From Rhodothermales bacterium (GTDB lineage: Bacteria > Bacteroidota > Rhodothermia > Rhodothermales > JAHQVL01), in assembly GCA_041391505.1 (NCBI GenBank), contig JAWKNW010000013.1, forward strand, positions 62,001 to 126,000: DNA of 64,000 nucleotides. Reading direction: 5' to 3'. The stretch's first letter is position 1; the number at the start of each line of letters is the position of its first letter. Position numbers and translations under genes: made by a program. The notes below the pieces were generated by a model that did not search any database, was not told the DNA's origin, and saw nothing but the letters and a program-made list of their open reading frames with translations. Shown one piece after another: positions 8,308 through 16,420 of this stretch.

Positions 8308-8920
8308 CGTCGTGGAGGTAAGGGTTGAGCAACTCGCGTAGCCGGGACTGCGCCCGGGAAAGCCGGGAGAGCACCGTGCCCAGCGGGACGTCGAGGACGT
8401 CGGCCGTTTCCCGGGTTGAAAAGCCCTCGATGAGCCGCAGTACGATCACGGAGCGAAACGCCGGCGGCAGCTGTTCGATGGCGCCCTGGATAAAACGTCG
8501 TTTTTCAATCGCGAGGACGGTGCGGTCGGTCTGATCCGTTGCCGACAGGCTCGCCAGTTCGTCGGGCTCGGCCGGAGCCAGCCGCTGCCGGGCGCGTTGC
8601 CGGCGTTTCAGCGCATTCAGCGACAAGTTGACCGCGATCCGATGCAGGTAGGTGGCGATCGATGCGTCGCCGCGAAACGAAGCGATCGACCGGTAAAACC
8701 GGATAAACGTCTCCTGGCCGATGTCTTCGGCCTCGTCGCCGGGGCCGATCATGCCGATCACCACCGAGGCCACGCGATCCTTGTAGCGATCGACGATGTC
8801 TCGAAACGCCTCGCGCTCGCCGGCGCGGATCCGTTCGATCAGCGCCGCCTCATCGGCATACGCCGGCGTCTCTGGCGTGGATTGGGGTTCAGGCAACGGG
8901 TTTACCAAGGCAGGGGCCAT
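8294..8920 (-). CDS. ECF-family RNA polymerase sigma factor
   Basis: This 208-residue sigma factor has region 2 (DEAEDIGQETFIRFYRS, then FRGDASIATYLHRIAVNLSLN) and region 4 with a helix-turn-helix (FSTRETADVLDVPLGTVLSRLSRA, shown in part here). Region 3 is absent, as in ECF (group 4) sigmas. It heads the block with FecR, a serpin and a TonB receptor, the arrangement of FecI-type cell-surface signalling. It probably drives its own block in response to the receptor ligand. The start at 8920 (MAPALVNPL) gives a proline-rich N-terminal tail of about 25 residues; a later start cannot be excluded. Confidence 0.93.
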   Translation of the reverse strand: MAPALVNPLPEPQSTPETPAYADEAALIERIRAGEREAFRDIVDRYKDRVASVVIGMIGPGDEAEDIGQETFIRFYRSIASFRGDASIATYLHRIAVNLSLNALKRRQRARQRLAPAEPDELASLSATDQTDRTVLAIEKRRFIQGAIEQLPPAFRSVIVLRLIEGFSTRETADVLDVPLGTVLSRLSRAQSRLRELLNPYLHDDERA

Positions 8921-9004
8921 GACGGCCGTATCGCTGTGCGTTCAACACCTGGAATGTGCTGCTTGGACATCCTCGGGCAGGGGTTTATTCCCGCATCCCG
9001 ATCC

Positions 9005-10327
9005 TCAAAGCAAGGAAATAAACGCCGGGTCGCCGGCGACGACGTGGCCGTTTTCGCCGATGGCGCTGAGGAGGACGTCTTCGATGCGGTCGTCGCGGCC
9101 GGATGTGTGCGGCGCCTCGACGCGGATGTAGTTGTCGGTGAAGCCGTGCACGAGCCCTCCGTGCCGGGCGTGCTCCCAGAGCACCGGGCGCCGCTGGCCG
9201 AGGTGCTCGCGGTAGAAGGCCTGCCGTTTCTTCTCGGAAAGAAGCCGGAGGCGGCGGTTGCGGCGCGTCCGGGTGGGTACGGGCACGGGCGTCTCGCCGA
9301 TCCGTTCGAGCCGGTCGACCGCGACGGTGTTGGGGCGTTCGGAATAGGTGAAGACGTGCAGATAGGAAACGGGGAGGTCGGTGAGGTACTGGGCCGTCGT
9401 TTCGAAATGCGCGTCGGTTTCCGCCGGGAAGCCGACGATCACGTCGGCCCCGATGCCGGCATGCGGCATGGCGGCCTTGATGCGTTCGACGCGTTCGGTA
9501 TAGACCGAGCGCCGGTACCGCCGGCGCATCCTGCCCAGCACCTCGTCGTCTCCGCTCTGGAGCGGCAGGTGGAAGTGCGGCTGAAACGCGCGCGACGCGG
9601 CGACGAAGTCGATGATCGCGTCGGTCAGGAGGTTGGGTTCGATCGACGAGATGCGGTACCGCGCGATGCCGTCGACCGCGTCGAGCCGGCGGAGCAGGTC
9701 GAGCAGGTCCTCGCCGCTATCCGCCCCGAAGAGGCCGATGTTGACGCCGCTCAGCACGATCTCCCGAAACCCGCGGCCGGCGATGGCGTGGGCCTGTTCC
9801 ACGGTGGCTTCGATGGATTGCGAGCGGCTGCGGCCACGGGCCAGGGGGATGGTGCAGAATGCGCAGGCATAATCGCATCCGTCCTGGATCTTGAGGAAGG
9901 CGCGCGTCCGCTCGCCGGCATTATAGGCGGGGCCGAATACCTCGATGTCGTCGATGCAGGAGACGTGGATCTGGCTCGTTTCGCCCTTCTCGAAGGAGGA
10001 GAGCACGTCGAACAACCGGAATTTTTCGCCGGCGCCCAGGACGGCGTCGACGCCGGGGATGGCGGCGATCGTATCGGGCTGGAGCTGGGCATAACAGCCG
10101 GTGACGATGACGAACGTCTCCGGGTTGGCGCGGAGGGCGCGGCGGATTACCTGCCGGCACTTGCGGTCGGCCTCATCCGTGACGGTGCAGGTATTGACGA
10201 CGGTCACATCCGCCGGCTCTCCGAAGGCCACGGGGGCGAAACCGCGTTCGGCGAAGGCGTCCTGCAACGCGCCCGTTTCGGCGAAATTGAGCTTGCATCC
10301 GAGCGTGTAGAAGGTTACGCGCGCCAT
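9005..10327 (-). CDS. mtaB: tRNA t6A37 methylthiotransferase
   Basis: This 440-residue radical-SAM enzyme adds a methylthio group to t6A at position 37 of ANN-decoding tRNAs. The N-terminal UPF0004 domain carries cluster cysteines (TLGCKLN, NTCTVT, VTGCYAQ). The radical-SAM CxxxCxxC is CDYACAFC, and a TRAM-like region with VLWEH lies near the C-terminus. The form TLGCKLNFAETG is typical of MtaB rather than MiaB or RimO. It is divergent from psd across a 101-bp gap that should hold both promoters. Confidence 0.93.
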   Translation of the reverse strand: MARVTFYTLGCKLNFAETGALQDAFAERGFAPVAFGEPADVTVVNTCTVTDEADRKCRQVIRRALRANPETFVIVTGCYAQLQPDTIAAIPGVDAVLGAGEKFRLFDVLSSFEKGETSQIHVSCIDDIEVFGPAYNAGERTRAFLKIQDGCDYACAFCTIPLARGRSRSQSIEATVEQAHAIAGRGFREIVLSGVNIGLFGADSGEDLLDLLRRLDAVDGIARYRISSIEPNLLTDAIIDFVAASRAFQPHFHLPLQSGDDEVLGRMRRRYRRSVYTERVERIKAAMPHAGIGADVIVGFPAETDAHFETTAQYLTDLPVSYLHVFTYSERPNTVAVDRLERIGETPVPVPTRTRRNRRLRLLSEKKRQAFYREHLGQRRPVLWEHARHGGLVHGFTDNYIRVEAPHTSGRDDRIEDVLLSAIGENGHVVAGDPAFISLL

Positions 10328-10428
10328 GGCGTCTCCGTCTTCTTAATCAATAATCGATGCAGCGGAAACGATGAATCCGTATCTTGCCCTGATCGCATTG
10401 CGTCGTATCACTACCCGTTTTACAAGCC

Positions 10429-11136
10429 TTGATAGCAAAAGAAGGATACTTCATCGTAGCCATGGCCGCCCTCCTGGCCCTCGTGTGCTGGGCGATCGGG
10501 TTACAAATGGAATCCAAACTCCGTTTGTTCCTTTTTGCGTTCGGCGCCCTCGCGCTGGCGTTCACCCTCTATTTCTTTCGGGACCCGCAGCGTACGCCCC
10601 CCCGGCATCCCGACGCCGACCGGATGATCCTGGCGCCGGCGGACGGGAAGGTCGTCGAGATCGTAGAAGAAACGGATTCCCTGTATCTGAACGGTCCGGT
10701 CCGGCGGCTCTCGATTTTTCTTTCGCCCCTCAACGTGCATGTCAACCGCGCGCCGGTGAGCGGGGTGGTGGAGTTCGATCGGTATGTGTCGGGCGACTAT
10801 CTGGTGGCGTGGCATCCGAAGGCGAGCGAACTCAACGAACGCTCGCAGCTGGGTGTGCGCCACGCCAGCGGGGCGCGCGTGCTGTTCAAGCAGATCGCCG
10901 GCGCGGTCGCGCGGCGCATCGTGTATCACATCCGGGTGGGGGATACGGTGACGGCCGGCGAACGCTTCGGGATCGTCAAGTTCGGATCCCGGATGGATGT
11001 GATCGTCGCGCCCGAAGTGCAGTTTGATGTCGAGATCGGGCAGATGGTCCGGGCCGGCGAAACCATCATCGGGTTTCTGCCGCCCGCCGAGCCGGCTACC
11101 GTTGGCGGCGCCGAACGCGCCGCGGAGCGCGACTGA
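10429..11136 (+). CDS. psd: Phosphatidylserine decarboxylase proenzyme
   Basis: Psd decarboxylates phosphatidylserine to phosphatidylethanolamine at the inner membrane. The chain is a proenzyme that self-cleaves at a Gly-Ser bond to form a pyruvoyl group; here the site is FGS at residues 185-187. Other family features are the N-terminal hydrophobic segment, FFRDPQR, APADGKVV and LSPLNVHVNRAP. I chose the TTG start at 10429 because IAKEGY matches the conserved N-terminus of the short-chain family; an ATG at 10462 would remove it. It is 3 bp upstream of pssA, which makes the substrate, so the two form a phosphatidylethanolamine module. Confidence 0.93.
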   Translation: MIAKEGYFIVAMAALLALVCWAIGLQMESKLRLFLFAFGALALAFTLYFFRDPQRTPPRHPDADRMILAPADGKVVEIVEETDSLYLNGPVRRLSIFLSPLNVHVNRAPVSGVVEFDRYVSGDYLVAWHPKASELNERSQLGVRHASGARVLFKQIAGAVARRIVYHIRVGDTVTAGERFGIVKFGSRMDVIVAPEVQFDVEIGQMVRAGETIIGFLPPAEPATVGGAERAAERD

Positions 11137-11139
11137 GCC

Positions 11140-12012
11140 ATGCCCCGCCCGGAAGAACGTCCACCCAAGCCCGCGCGCATGGCCAAGCAGCGACGGTTTC
11201 GCGAGCGGCTGTCCGCCTACCGGGCCAGCAAGGGCCCGCGGCCTCGCCGGCAGATCCCGCGCGTCGCCGTGCCGTCGTTCTTCACGCTGATGAACCTGCT
11301 GTGCGGGTTCGGCGCCATCATCCAGATCCACGAGGGCCGGTTTGATCTGGCCGGGTGGCTGATCGTCTTCGCCGGCTTTTTTGACGCGCTGGATGGCATG
11401 ATGGCGCGCCTCACGAACGCGACGAGCATCTTTGGCATCGAATTGGACTCGCTGAGCGACATCGTGTCGTTCGGCGTCGCGCCGGCTTTTCTGGTCTATG
11501 TGTTCGGTCTCGAGCGGTTTGGACTGCTCGGCCTGATCGTTTCGGCGCTGCCGGCGTTGTGCGGGGCCGTGCGCCTCGCGCGGTTTAACATCAGCGTGGA
11601 TACCGAGGGCGACAAGCCGGAGTATTTCAGCGGTCTTCCGATCCCGATTCAGGCCGCGGCCATCGTTGCGCTGATCCTGAACATCGAGAATGCCCGCTGG
11701 CTGGATCAGTTCAGTTTCAGCTCGATCTCGCTGCTCATCCCGTTTGTCGCCGCGCTGGCCGGCCTGATGGTGTCGACGATTCCCTTCGACGCGCTGCCCA
11801 AGCCGACGCTGCGCTACATCCGGAATCACCCGTACAAGTTCGGCGCCTGCGCGCTGGGCCTGCTGCTTACGATCTTCCTGCAGCAGGTCGGCCTCCTGAT
11901 TTCCATCATGGTGTACCTGCTGGCCGGCCTTACCAACGCGGCGATGCGTGTGGTGCGGGCCATCATGAACACGCCCACCGAAGCCTCCTTCAACAACGAA
12001 GAGTATCCCTGA
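11140..12012 (+). CDS. pssA: CDP-diacylglycerol-serine O-phosphatidyltransferase
   Basis: This 290-residue integral membrane enzyme joins CDP-diacylglycerol and serine to give phosphatidylserine for Psd. It carries the CDP-alcohol phosphotransferase signature (DALDGMMARLT, then FGIELDSLSD), with the three aspartates seen in active members. About seven hydrophobic segments follow a basic N-terminal tail of about 40 residues. It is coupled to psd by a 3-bp gap and followed after 5 bp by purS. Confidence 0.94.
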   Translation: MPRPEERPPKPARMAKQRRFRERLSAYRASKGPRPRRQIPRVAVPSFFTLMNLLCGFGAIIQIHEGRFDLAGWLIVFAGFFDALDGMMARLTNATSIFGIELDSLSDIVSFGVAPAFLVYVFGLERFGLLGLIVSALPALCGAVRLARFNISVDTEGDKPEYFSGLPIPIQAAAIVALILNIENARWLDQFSFSSISLLIPFVAALAGLMVSTIPFDALPKPTLRYIRNHPYKFGACALGLLLTIFLQQVGLLISIMVYLLAGLTNAAMRVVRAIMNTPTEASFNNEEYP

Positions 12013-12017
12013 ACATC

Positions 12018-12272
12018 ATGTATAAGGCGACTGTCAACATCACGCTGCGTCCATCCATTCTGGACCCCCAGGGCAAGGCCACGCAACGCGCGCTGCACGA
12101 CCTCGGAGAGGCGAAGGTCGAAAACGTGCGCATCGGCAAGTTCATCGAGTTGTGGATCGATGCGGCGTCCGAAAAGGAGGCCGAAGACATCGCCACGCGG
12201 TCGTGCAAGCAACTGCTGGCCAATGCCGTCATGGAAGATTTTCACCTCAGCGTCGAAGCCCTGCCGGCTTGA
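12018..12272 (+). CDS. purS: Phosphoribosylformylglycinamidine synthase subunit PurS
   Basis: PurS (84 residues) is the small structural subunit that bridges PurL and the glutaminase PurQ in the three-part FGAM synthase of purine synthesis. The sequence has the family core: YKATVNITLRPSILDPQG, a run of small residues, then VRIGKFIELWID. It lacks purQ and purL as immediate neighbours, so the other subunits must be encoded elsewhere. It is 5 bp from pssA and 24 bp from clpS. Confidence 0.93.
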   Translation: MYKATVNITLRPSILDPQGKATQRALHDLGEAKVENVRIGKFIELWIDAASEKEAEDIATRSCKQLLANAVMEDFHLSVEALPA

Positions 12273-12296
12273 CCCGATCACCAGCAAGCGATCTCG

Positions 12297-12614
12297 ATGT
12301 ATTCTGAGCTGCTAATGGAACAGCCCCGAGCCGACGTGGCGCCGGACGAGGAGGTGCTGCTCGAAGAGGAAGTCGAGGAGCGTTTCGACACGCCCTGGCG
12401 CGTCATCCTGTACAACGACGACATCCACACGTTCGACGAGGTGATCACACAGCTGGTGAAGGCGACGGGGTGCACGACCAGCCAGGCCGAGGCCCATGCC
12501 TGGACGGTACACACCCAGGGCAAGGCGGCCGTTTTCGAAGGGACGTTCGAGGAATGCTTCCGTGTCCAGGGCGTGCTGCGCGAAATCCAGCTGGTGACCG
12601 AAATCGAGGGCTGA
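12297..12614 (+). CDS. clpS: ATP-dependent Clp protease adaptor ClpS
   Basis: ClpS (105 residues) delivers N-degron substrates to the ClpAP/ClpCP protease. The core WRVILYNDDIHTFDEV holds the NDD motif of the binding pocket, and VHTQGKAAVFEG carries the conserved histidine of the same pocket. The N-terminal 35 residues are very acidic (DEEVLLEEEVEERF), as is common for the flexible ClpS tail. A start 15 nt downstream (MEQPRAD) is possible. No clpA or clpC is nearby. It converges on parA with a 26-bp gap. Confidence 0.92.
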   Translation: MYSELLMEQPRADVAPDEEVLLEEEVEERFDTPWRVILYNDDIHTFDEVITQLVKATGCTTSQAEAHAWTVHTQGKAAVFEGTFEECFRVQGVLREIQLVTEIEG

Positions 12615-12640
12615 GCCGGTCGGAAGGATTCTCGCGGGCG

Positions 12641-13474
12641 TCACGCGCTGCGGCGCAGCGGATTGTTTTCCTGCATGACGTGCACGTGCGGATCCTCCGG
12701 CGTGCCGGCGTCGGGTTTTTGGCCGGTGAGGATGGGGAGGAGCGTATCGGTGAGCCGGGCGTAGTCCTGGGCGCCGCGTGAATTCAGGTCGAGGTCGAAC
12801 ACGGTGGCGCCGCCCTTGTAGGAGTTGGCGAGGGAGGAGCAGGTGCGGATCTCCACGTCGAGCACCTGGTCGGGGTAGCGCTTGATGAGGTAGTCGCGGT
12901 ATTTCTCGTGCACGCGCCGGCGGGCGTCGACCTGCGTCAGCACGAAGTAGGGGAGGTGGAGATCCGGGTTGAGCTTGTCGCGCACGACGCGGATCGTTTC
13001 CGCCGTCTGCTCGGCGCCCATCACCGGCTGATACTCCGGCGTGACCGGGATGAGGGTGTAGTTCGAGGCGACAAGGGCGTTGAGGCTGTAGACGGTGATC
13101 GCGGCGGCCGTGTCGAAGATGACGAGTTCGTAGTCGTTCGTCCGCGCCATGGCTTCCTTGATGAAGAACACATCCGTCGCCTTGTTCAGGTGGCGCATCT
13201 TGCTCGTCATCATGGTGGAGCTGGGCAGTACATCGATCGAGCCCACCCGCGTGAGCTGGATGTCCCGCAGGTTGGCCCCGGGTTCGAACAGTTCCAGGCA
13301 CGAGCCGGCGCTGGGGCGCTGTTGCAGGCCCAGCATACTCGTGAGAAACCCCTGGGGGTCGAGGTCGATCAACAAGGTGCGGTAGCCGGTCAAACCGAGG
13401 GCGGCGGCCAGGTTGACGGCCGTCGTGGTTTTTCCGGTGCCTCCCTTGTGGCTGCAGATCGTAAGAATGTGCAT
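12641..13474 (-). CDS. ParA/Soj-family ATPase (orphan, beside dnaA)
   Basis: This 277-residue ParA-type ATPase has a deviant Walker A motif (KGGTGKTTT, residues about 10-18), the A' motif LIDLDPQG and a Walker B region (LVIFDT). Such proteins bind DNA as ATP dimers and position chromosomes, plasmids or protein clusters. The usual proline after the Walker B DT is replaced here (DTAAAI). The start MHILTICSHKGG at 13474 is preferred over 13510, which would add 12 unrelated residues. No ParB gene or parS-like palindrome is visible nearby, although it lies 101 bp downstream of dnaA on the same strand. It could be a Soj-like DnaA regulator or a cargo-positioning ATPase. Confidence 0.88.
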   Translation of the reverse strand: MHILTICSHKGGTGKTTTAVNLAAALGLTGYRTLLIDLDPQGFLTSMLGLQQRPSAGSCLELFEPGANLRDIQLTRVGSIDVLPSSTMMTSKMRHLNKATDVFFIKEAMARTNDYELVIFDTAAAITVYSLNALVASNYTLIPVTPEYQPVMGAEQTAETIRVVRDKLNPDLHLPYFVLTQVDARRRVHEKYRDYLIKRYPDQVLDVEIRTCSSLANSYKGGATVFDLDLNSRGAQDYARLTDTLLPILTGQKPDAGTPEDPHVHVMQENNPLRRSA

Positions 13475-13575
13475 ACTGCTTTCGTTAATGGGGTCGCGAC
13501 CCGTGCGCACACGCTATGCAGGGGTTCGGCGCGACCGATATGCGCGAACGGCCAGGGCCGGGTTCGCCGCCCGGG

Positions 13576-15006
13576 TCAGTGTCCGTTCATTTTCAGCAGG
13601 CGCTCGATCCGGTCGACGCGTGCGCTGAACTGGGGATCCGTTTCCATGTATCCCTCGATCGTGCGCAGCGCGTGGATGACCGTGCTGTGGTCGCGGCCGG
13701 CGAAATACGAGCCGATCGACTTCAGCGACTGGTGCGTGAGCGCCTTGGCGAAGTACATCACCGTTTGCCGGGCGAGGACCACCTCGCGTTTCCGGGACTT
13801 GCCGATGATGTGCTCGCGCGGGATGCCGAATTCTTCCGATACGACCTCCATGATCCGCTCCAGCGTGATGCGGCTCATGGGGGTGCCCCGCTCGCCGAGC
13901 ACCTCGCAAACGAGCCGGGCGTCGATCTCTTCCTGATGCAGCAGGCTGTGCGCCAGGAGCTTCGTCAGGATGCCTTCGAGGTCCCGGATGTTCGTCGACA
14001 CCGACCGGGCGATGGTCTCGATGACCTCTGCCGGCAGGTCGAGGTTATAGCGGCGCGCCTTCTGGAGCAGGATCGCGGCGCGGGTCTCGAAATCTGGCGC
14101 GCTGATGTCGGCCGTGAGGCCCCACTGGAAGCGCGACACGAGACGCGCGTGGATGCCCTGGATGTCGCGCGGCGGACGGTCGGCGCAGAGCACGATCTGG
14201 CCGCCCGACTGGTGGAGCACGTTGAACAGGTGAAAGAACTCCTCCTGGGTGCGCTCCTTGCCGCTGAGGAACTGGATGTCGTCGACGACGAGGACATCCA
14301 GCGCCCGGTAAAAGTTGGCGAACTCGTGGCTCCGGTTGTTGCGGATCGCCGAAATAAACTGGTTGGTGAAGTTGTCGCTCGATACGTACACCACGCGCAG
14401 GTCGGGGTGGACGCGCATCGCCTGATGGCAGATCGCCTGGGCGAGATGCGTCTTCCCCAGCCCCACGTTGCCGTAGATGAACAGCGGGTTGAAGCTCGTC
14501 GAACCCGGGCGGTGCGCAATCGCCAGCGCCGCGTTGCGCGCAAGACGGTTGCCGTCGCATTCCACGAACTCATCGAACGTGTAATGCTCATTCAACTGGG
14601 GCGGCGCTACATTTTCTTCCACGACGACCGGAAGCGGTTGCGGTTCTTGGACATGTACCGGCATTCCGTCGCCGGAGGGCAGTACTTCGGGAGCGGGGGG
14701 CGTACGCTGGGCCTCGGGCAGTTCGGGCGCCTCGTCCTGGGCGCGGTAGGCGCCGATCGTATAGGCCGCCCGCGCATCCGGGCCGAGGATGCCGCGGATG
14801 CTGTCTGACAGGAGATCCCGATAATGCTCTTCGATCCAGCGCTGGTGAAAGGCGTTCGGTACTTCCAGATTAAGGATTTGCTTTTCTTGACCGTCGAGAG
14901 ACAGCGCCCGAATAGGACGGATCCAGGTCTCGTAGCTATAGGCGGGCACTCTACTCGAAATCTGCGCAAGACAATCGGTCCATACGGCTTGTGCCCTTGC
15001 GTTCAT
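13576..15006 (-). CDS. dnaA: Chromosomal replication initiator protein
   Basis: DnaA (476 residues) binds DnaA boxes and melts the origin. Domain I is at the N-terminus (WTDCLAQIS, then SYETWIRPIRAL), followed by a variable linker of about residues 90-135. The AAA+ domain has Walker A YGNVGLGKTH and Walker B LVVDDIQFL. Domain IV ends with the DnaA-box-binding signature DHSTVIHALRTIE. The gene reads away from a region with several DnaA boxes (15096-15170), which suggests self-regulation, a nearby origin, or both. Confidence 0.97.
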   Translation of the reverse strand: MNARAQAVWTDCLAQISSRVPAYSYETWIRPIRALSLDGQEKQILNLEVPNAFHQRWIEEHYRDLLSDSIRGILGPDARAAYTIGAYRAQDEAPELPEAQRTPPAPEVLPSGDGMPVHVQEPQPLPVVVEENVAPPQLNEHYTFDEFVECDGNRLARNAALAIAHRPGSTSFNPLFIYGNVGLGKTHLAQAICHQAMRVHPDLRVVYVSSDNFTNQFISAIRNNRSHEFANFYRALDVLVVDDIQFLSGKERTQEEFFHLFNVLHQSGGQIVLCADRPPRDIQGIHARLVSRFQWGLTADISAPDFETRAAILLQKARRYNLDLPAEVIETIARSVSTNIRDLEGILTKLLAHSLLHQEEIDARLVCEVLGERGTPMSRITLERIMEVVSEEFGIPREHIIGKSRKREVVLARQTVMYFAKALTHQSLKSIGSYFAGRDHSTVIHALRTIEGYMETDPQFSARVDRIERLLKMNGH

Positions 15007-15095
15007 GCGAGTCGCTTGTTTTGGGAAGTGCGATAAAAAAGGGTATTAAGAGTACGCCTCGAAGCGGTTCACTTGCAAACGCGCCATGGCGCTAT

Positions 15096-15170
15096 TTTCC
15101 CACACTTTTTTGTACCAGTTACCCACAGTATTTGGCCCTCAAACGGTAGGTTTTCAACAGGTTATCCACA
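15096..15170 (+). promoter_or_regulatory. Cluster of DnaA boxes upstream of dnaA (possible oriC or autoregulatory region)
   Basis: Within 75 bp on the plus strand there are a perfect box TTATCCACA (15162-15170), a near-perfect TTACCCACA (15119-15127), and two weaker matches, TTTCCCACA (15096-15104) and TTTTCAACA (15151-15159). The 317-bp gap between dnaA and the dinB start is otherwise non-coding and holds a modest A/T-rich stretch near 15026-15050. Clustered boxes next to dnaA are typical of bacterial origins and of dnaA self-repression. Sequence alone does not separate the two. Confidence 0.7.
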
Positions 15171-15323
15171 GGGATTCGGGTTCCTCGCCGGGGCTGTGAA
15201 ATCCATGCGTAGAAACCCTCGGCGCGCCGGCTCCCTGTGGCGGGAAATGCGCCGATGGGATGCCGCGGGCCGCTTGCGACGCCCGGCGAAACCCTCCCGC
15301 GCGCCGGCCGTGTATGTACCCCG

Positions 15324-16385
15324 ATGGATCGCAAGATCATTCATATCGACATGGATGCGTTCTTCGCCTCGGTGGAGCAGCGCGACGATCCGTCGCTTCG
15401 GGGAAAGCCGGTGGTAGTGGGCGGCAGTCCGACCGGCCGCGGCGTCGTGGCGGCCGCCAGCTACGAGGCCCGGGTGTACGGCATCCACTCCGCCATGCCG
15501 GCGCGCACCGCCCTGCGGCTGTGCCCGGACCTCGTCTTCGTGCGCGGCGATTTCGCCCGCTACCGCGAGGCGTCGACCCACATGCGCCGGATTTTGACCG
15601 AATACACTGCCCTGATCGAGCCGCTGAGTCTGGACGAGTGTTATCTGGACGTGTCCGATCTCCCCGAGGGGTACCCTACGGCCACCGCGGTCGCCCGGGA
15701 GATCCGGGCCCGGATTCGGGACGAGCTCAACCTGACCGCCTCCGCCGGCGTGGCGCCGCTCAAGTTCGTCGCCAAGATGGCGTCGGATTATAAAAAGCCG
15801 GACGGCCTCACCGTGGTGCCGCCCGAAAAACTGCTGGCGTTCCTGCATCCGCTCAAGGTGGCGAAGCTGCCCGGCGTGGGGCCGGCGACGGAATCGTACC
15901 TGAACGAAAACGGCATTTTCACCATCGGCGACCTGGCCGCGCTCACGCCGGAGCGCGTGGACGGCATGTTCGGGAAATACGGCCGGCGTCTGTGGGAGCG
16001 CAGCAACGGCATCGACGAGGGGCAGGTCCGCACCTACCGCAAGCGCAAGTCGCGCAGCGCGGAGCGCACGTTTGCGCAGGACCTCGTCCACCGCCCGGAG
16101 ATGCACCGGATGCTCGAATCGCTCGCGGCCCGCGTGTGCCAGGAAATGACGCGCGACGCCCTCCTGGCGCGCACCGTGCGGATCAAGGTGCGTTATCGCG
16201 ATTTTACAACCTTTACCCGCGCCACCACCCTGTTCGACGCGACCGCCGACGAGGGGCTCGTGAGCCGCGTCGCGATCGCGCTGCTCGACCTCGTCGCGCC
16301 GGCCCAGCCCGTACGGCTGCTCGGCGTCGGCCTCGCCAACCTGGTCTATCCGGATACGCCGAGACAGCTTCGCCTCGCGTTCTGA
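15324..16385 (+). CDS. dinB: DNA polymerase IV (Y-family)
   Basis: This 353-residue translesion polymerase has the Y-family catalytic motifs DMDAFFASVEQRDDP and SLDECYLDVSD, a helix-hairpin-helix region (LPGVGPATESYLNENGI) and a little-finger domain. The start at 15324 (MDRKIIHIDMD) gives the usual N-terminus; an ATG at 15237 would add 29 unrelated residues. The C-terminus (LPDTPRQLRLAF-like) resembles but does not clearly match a beta-clamp-binding motif. It is divergent from dnaA. Confidence 0.95.
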   Translation: MDRKIIHIDMDAFFASVEQRDDPSLRGKPVVVGGSPTGRGVVAAASYEARVYGIHSAMPARTALRLCPDLVFVRGDFARYREASTHMRRILTEYTALIEPLSLDECYLDVSDLPEGYPTATAVAREIRARIRDELNLTASAGVAPLKFVAKMASDYKKPDGLTVVPPEKLLAFLHPLKVAKLPGVGPATESYLNENGIFTIGDLAALTPERVDGMFGKYGRRLWERSNGIDEGQVRTYRKRKSRSAERTFAQDLVHRPEMHRMLESLAARVCQEMTRDALLARTVRIKVRYRDFTTFTRATTLFDATADEGLVSRVAIALLDLVAPAQPVRLLGVGLANLVYPDTPRQLRLAF

Positions 16386-16420
16386 CCCGCCATCCCCCTT
16401 AACCCATTCCCCATTTCCCG

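Noticed and set aside
13475..13575. parS site next to the ParA gene
   Set aside because: No palindrome resembling TGTTTCACGTGAAACA is present in the gap or in the dnaA upstream region.
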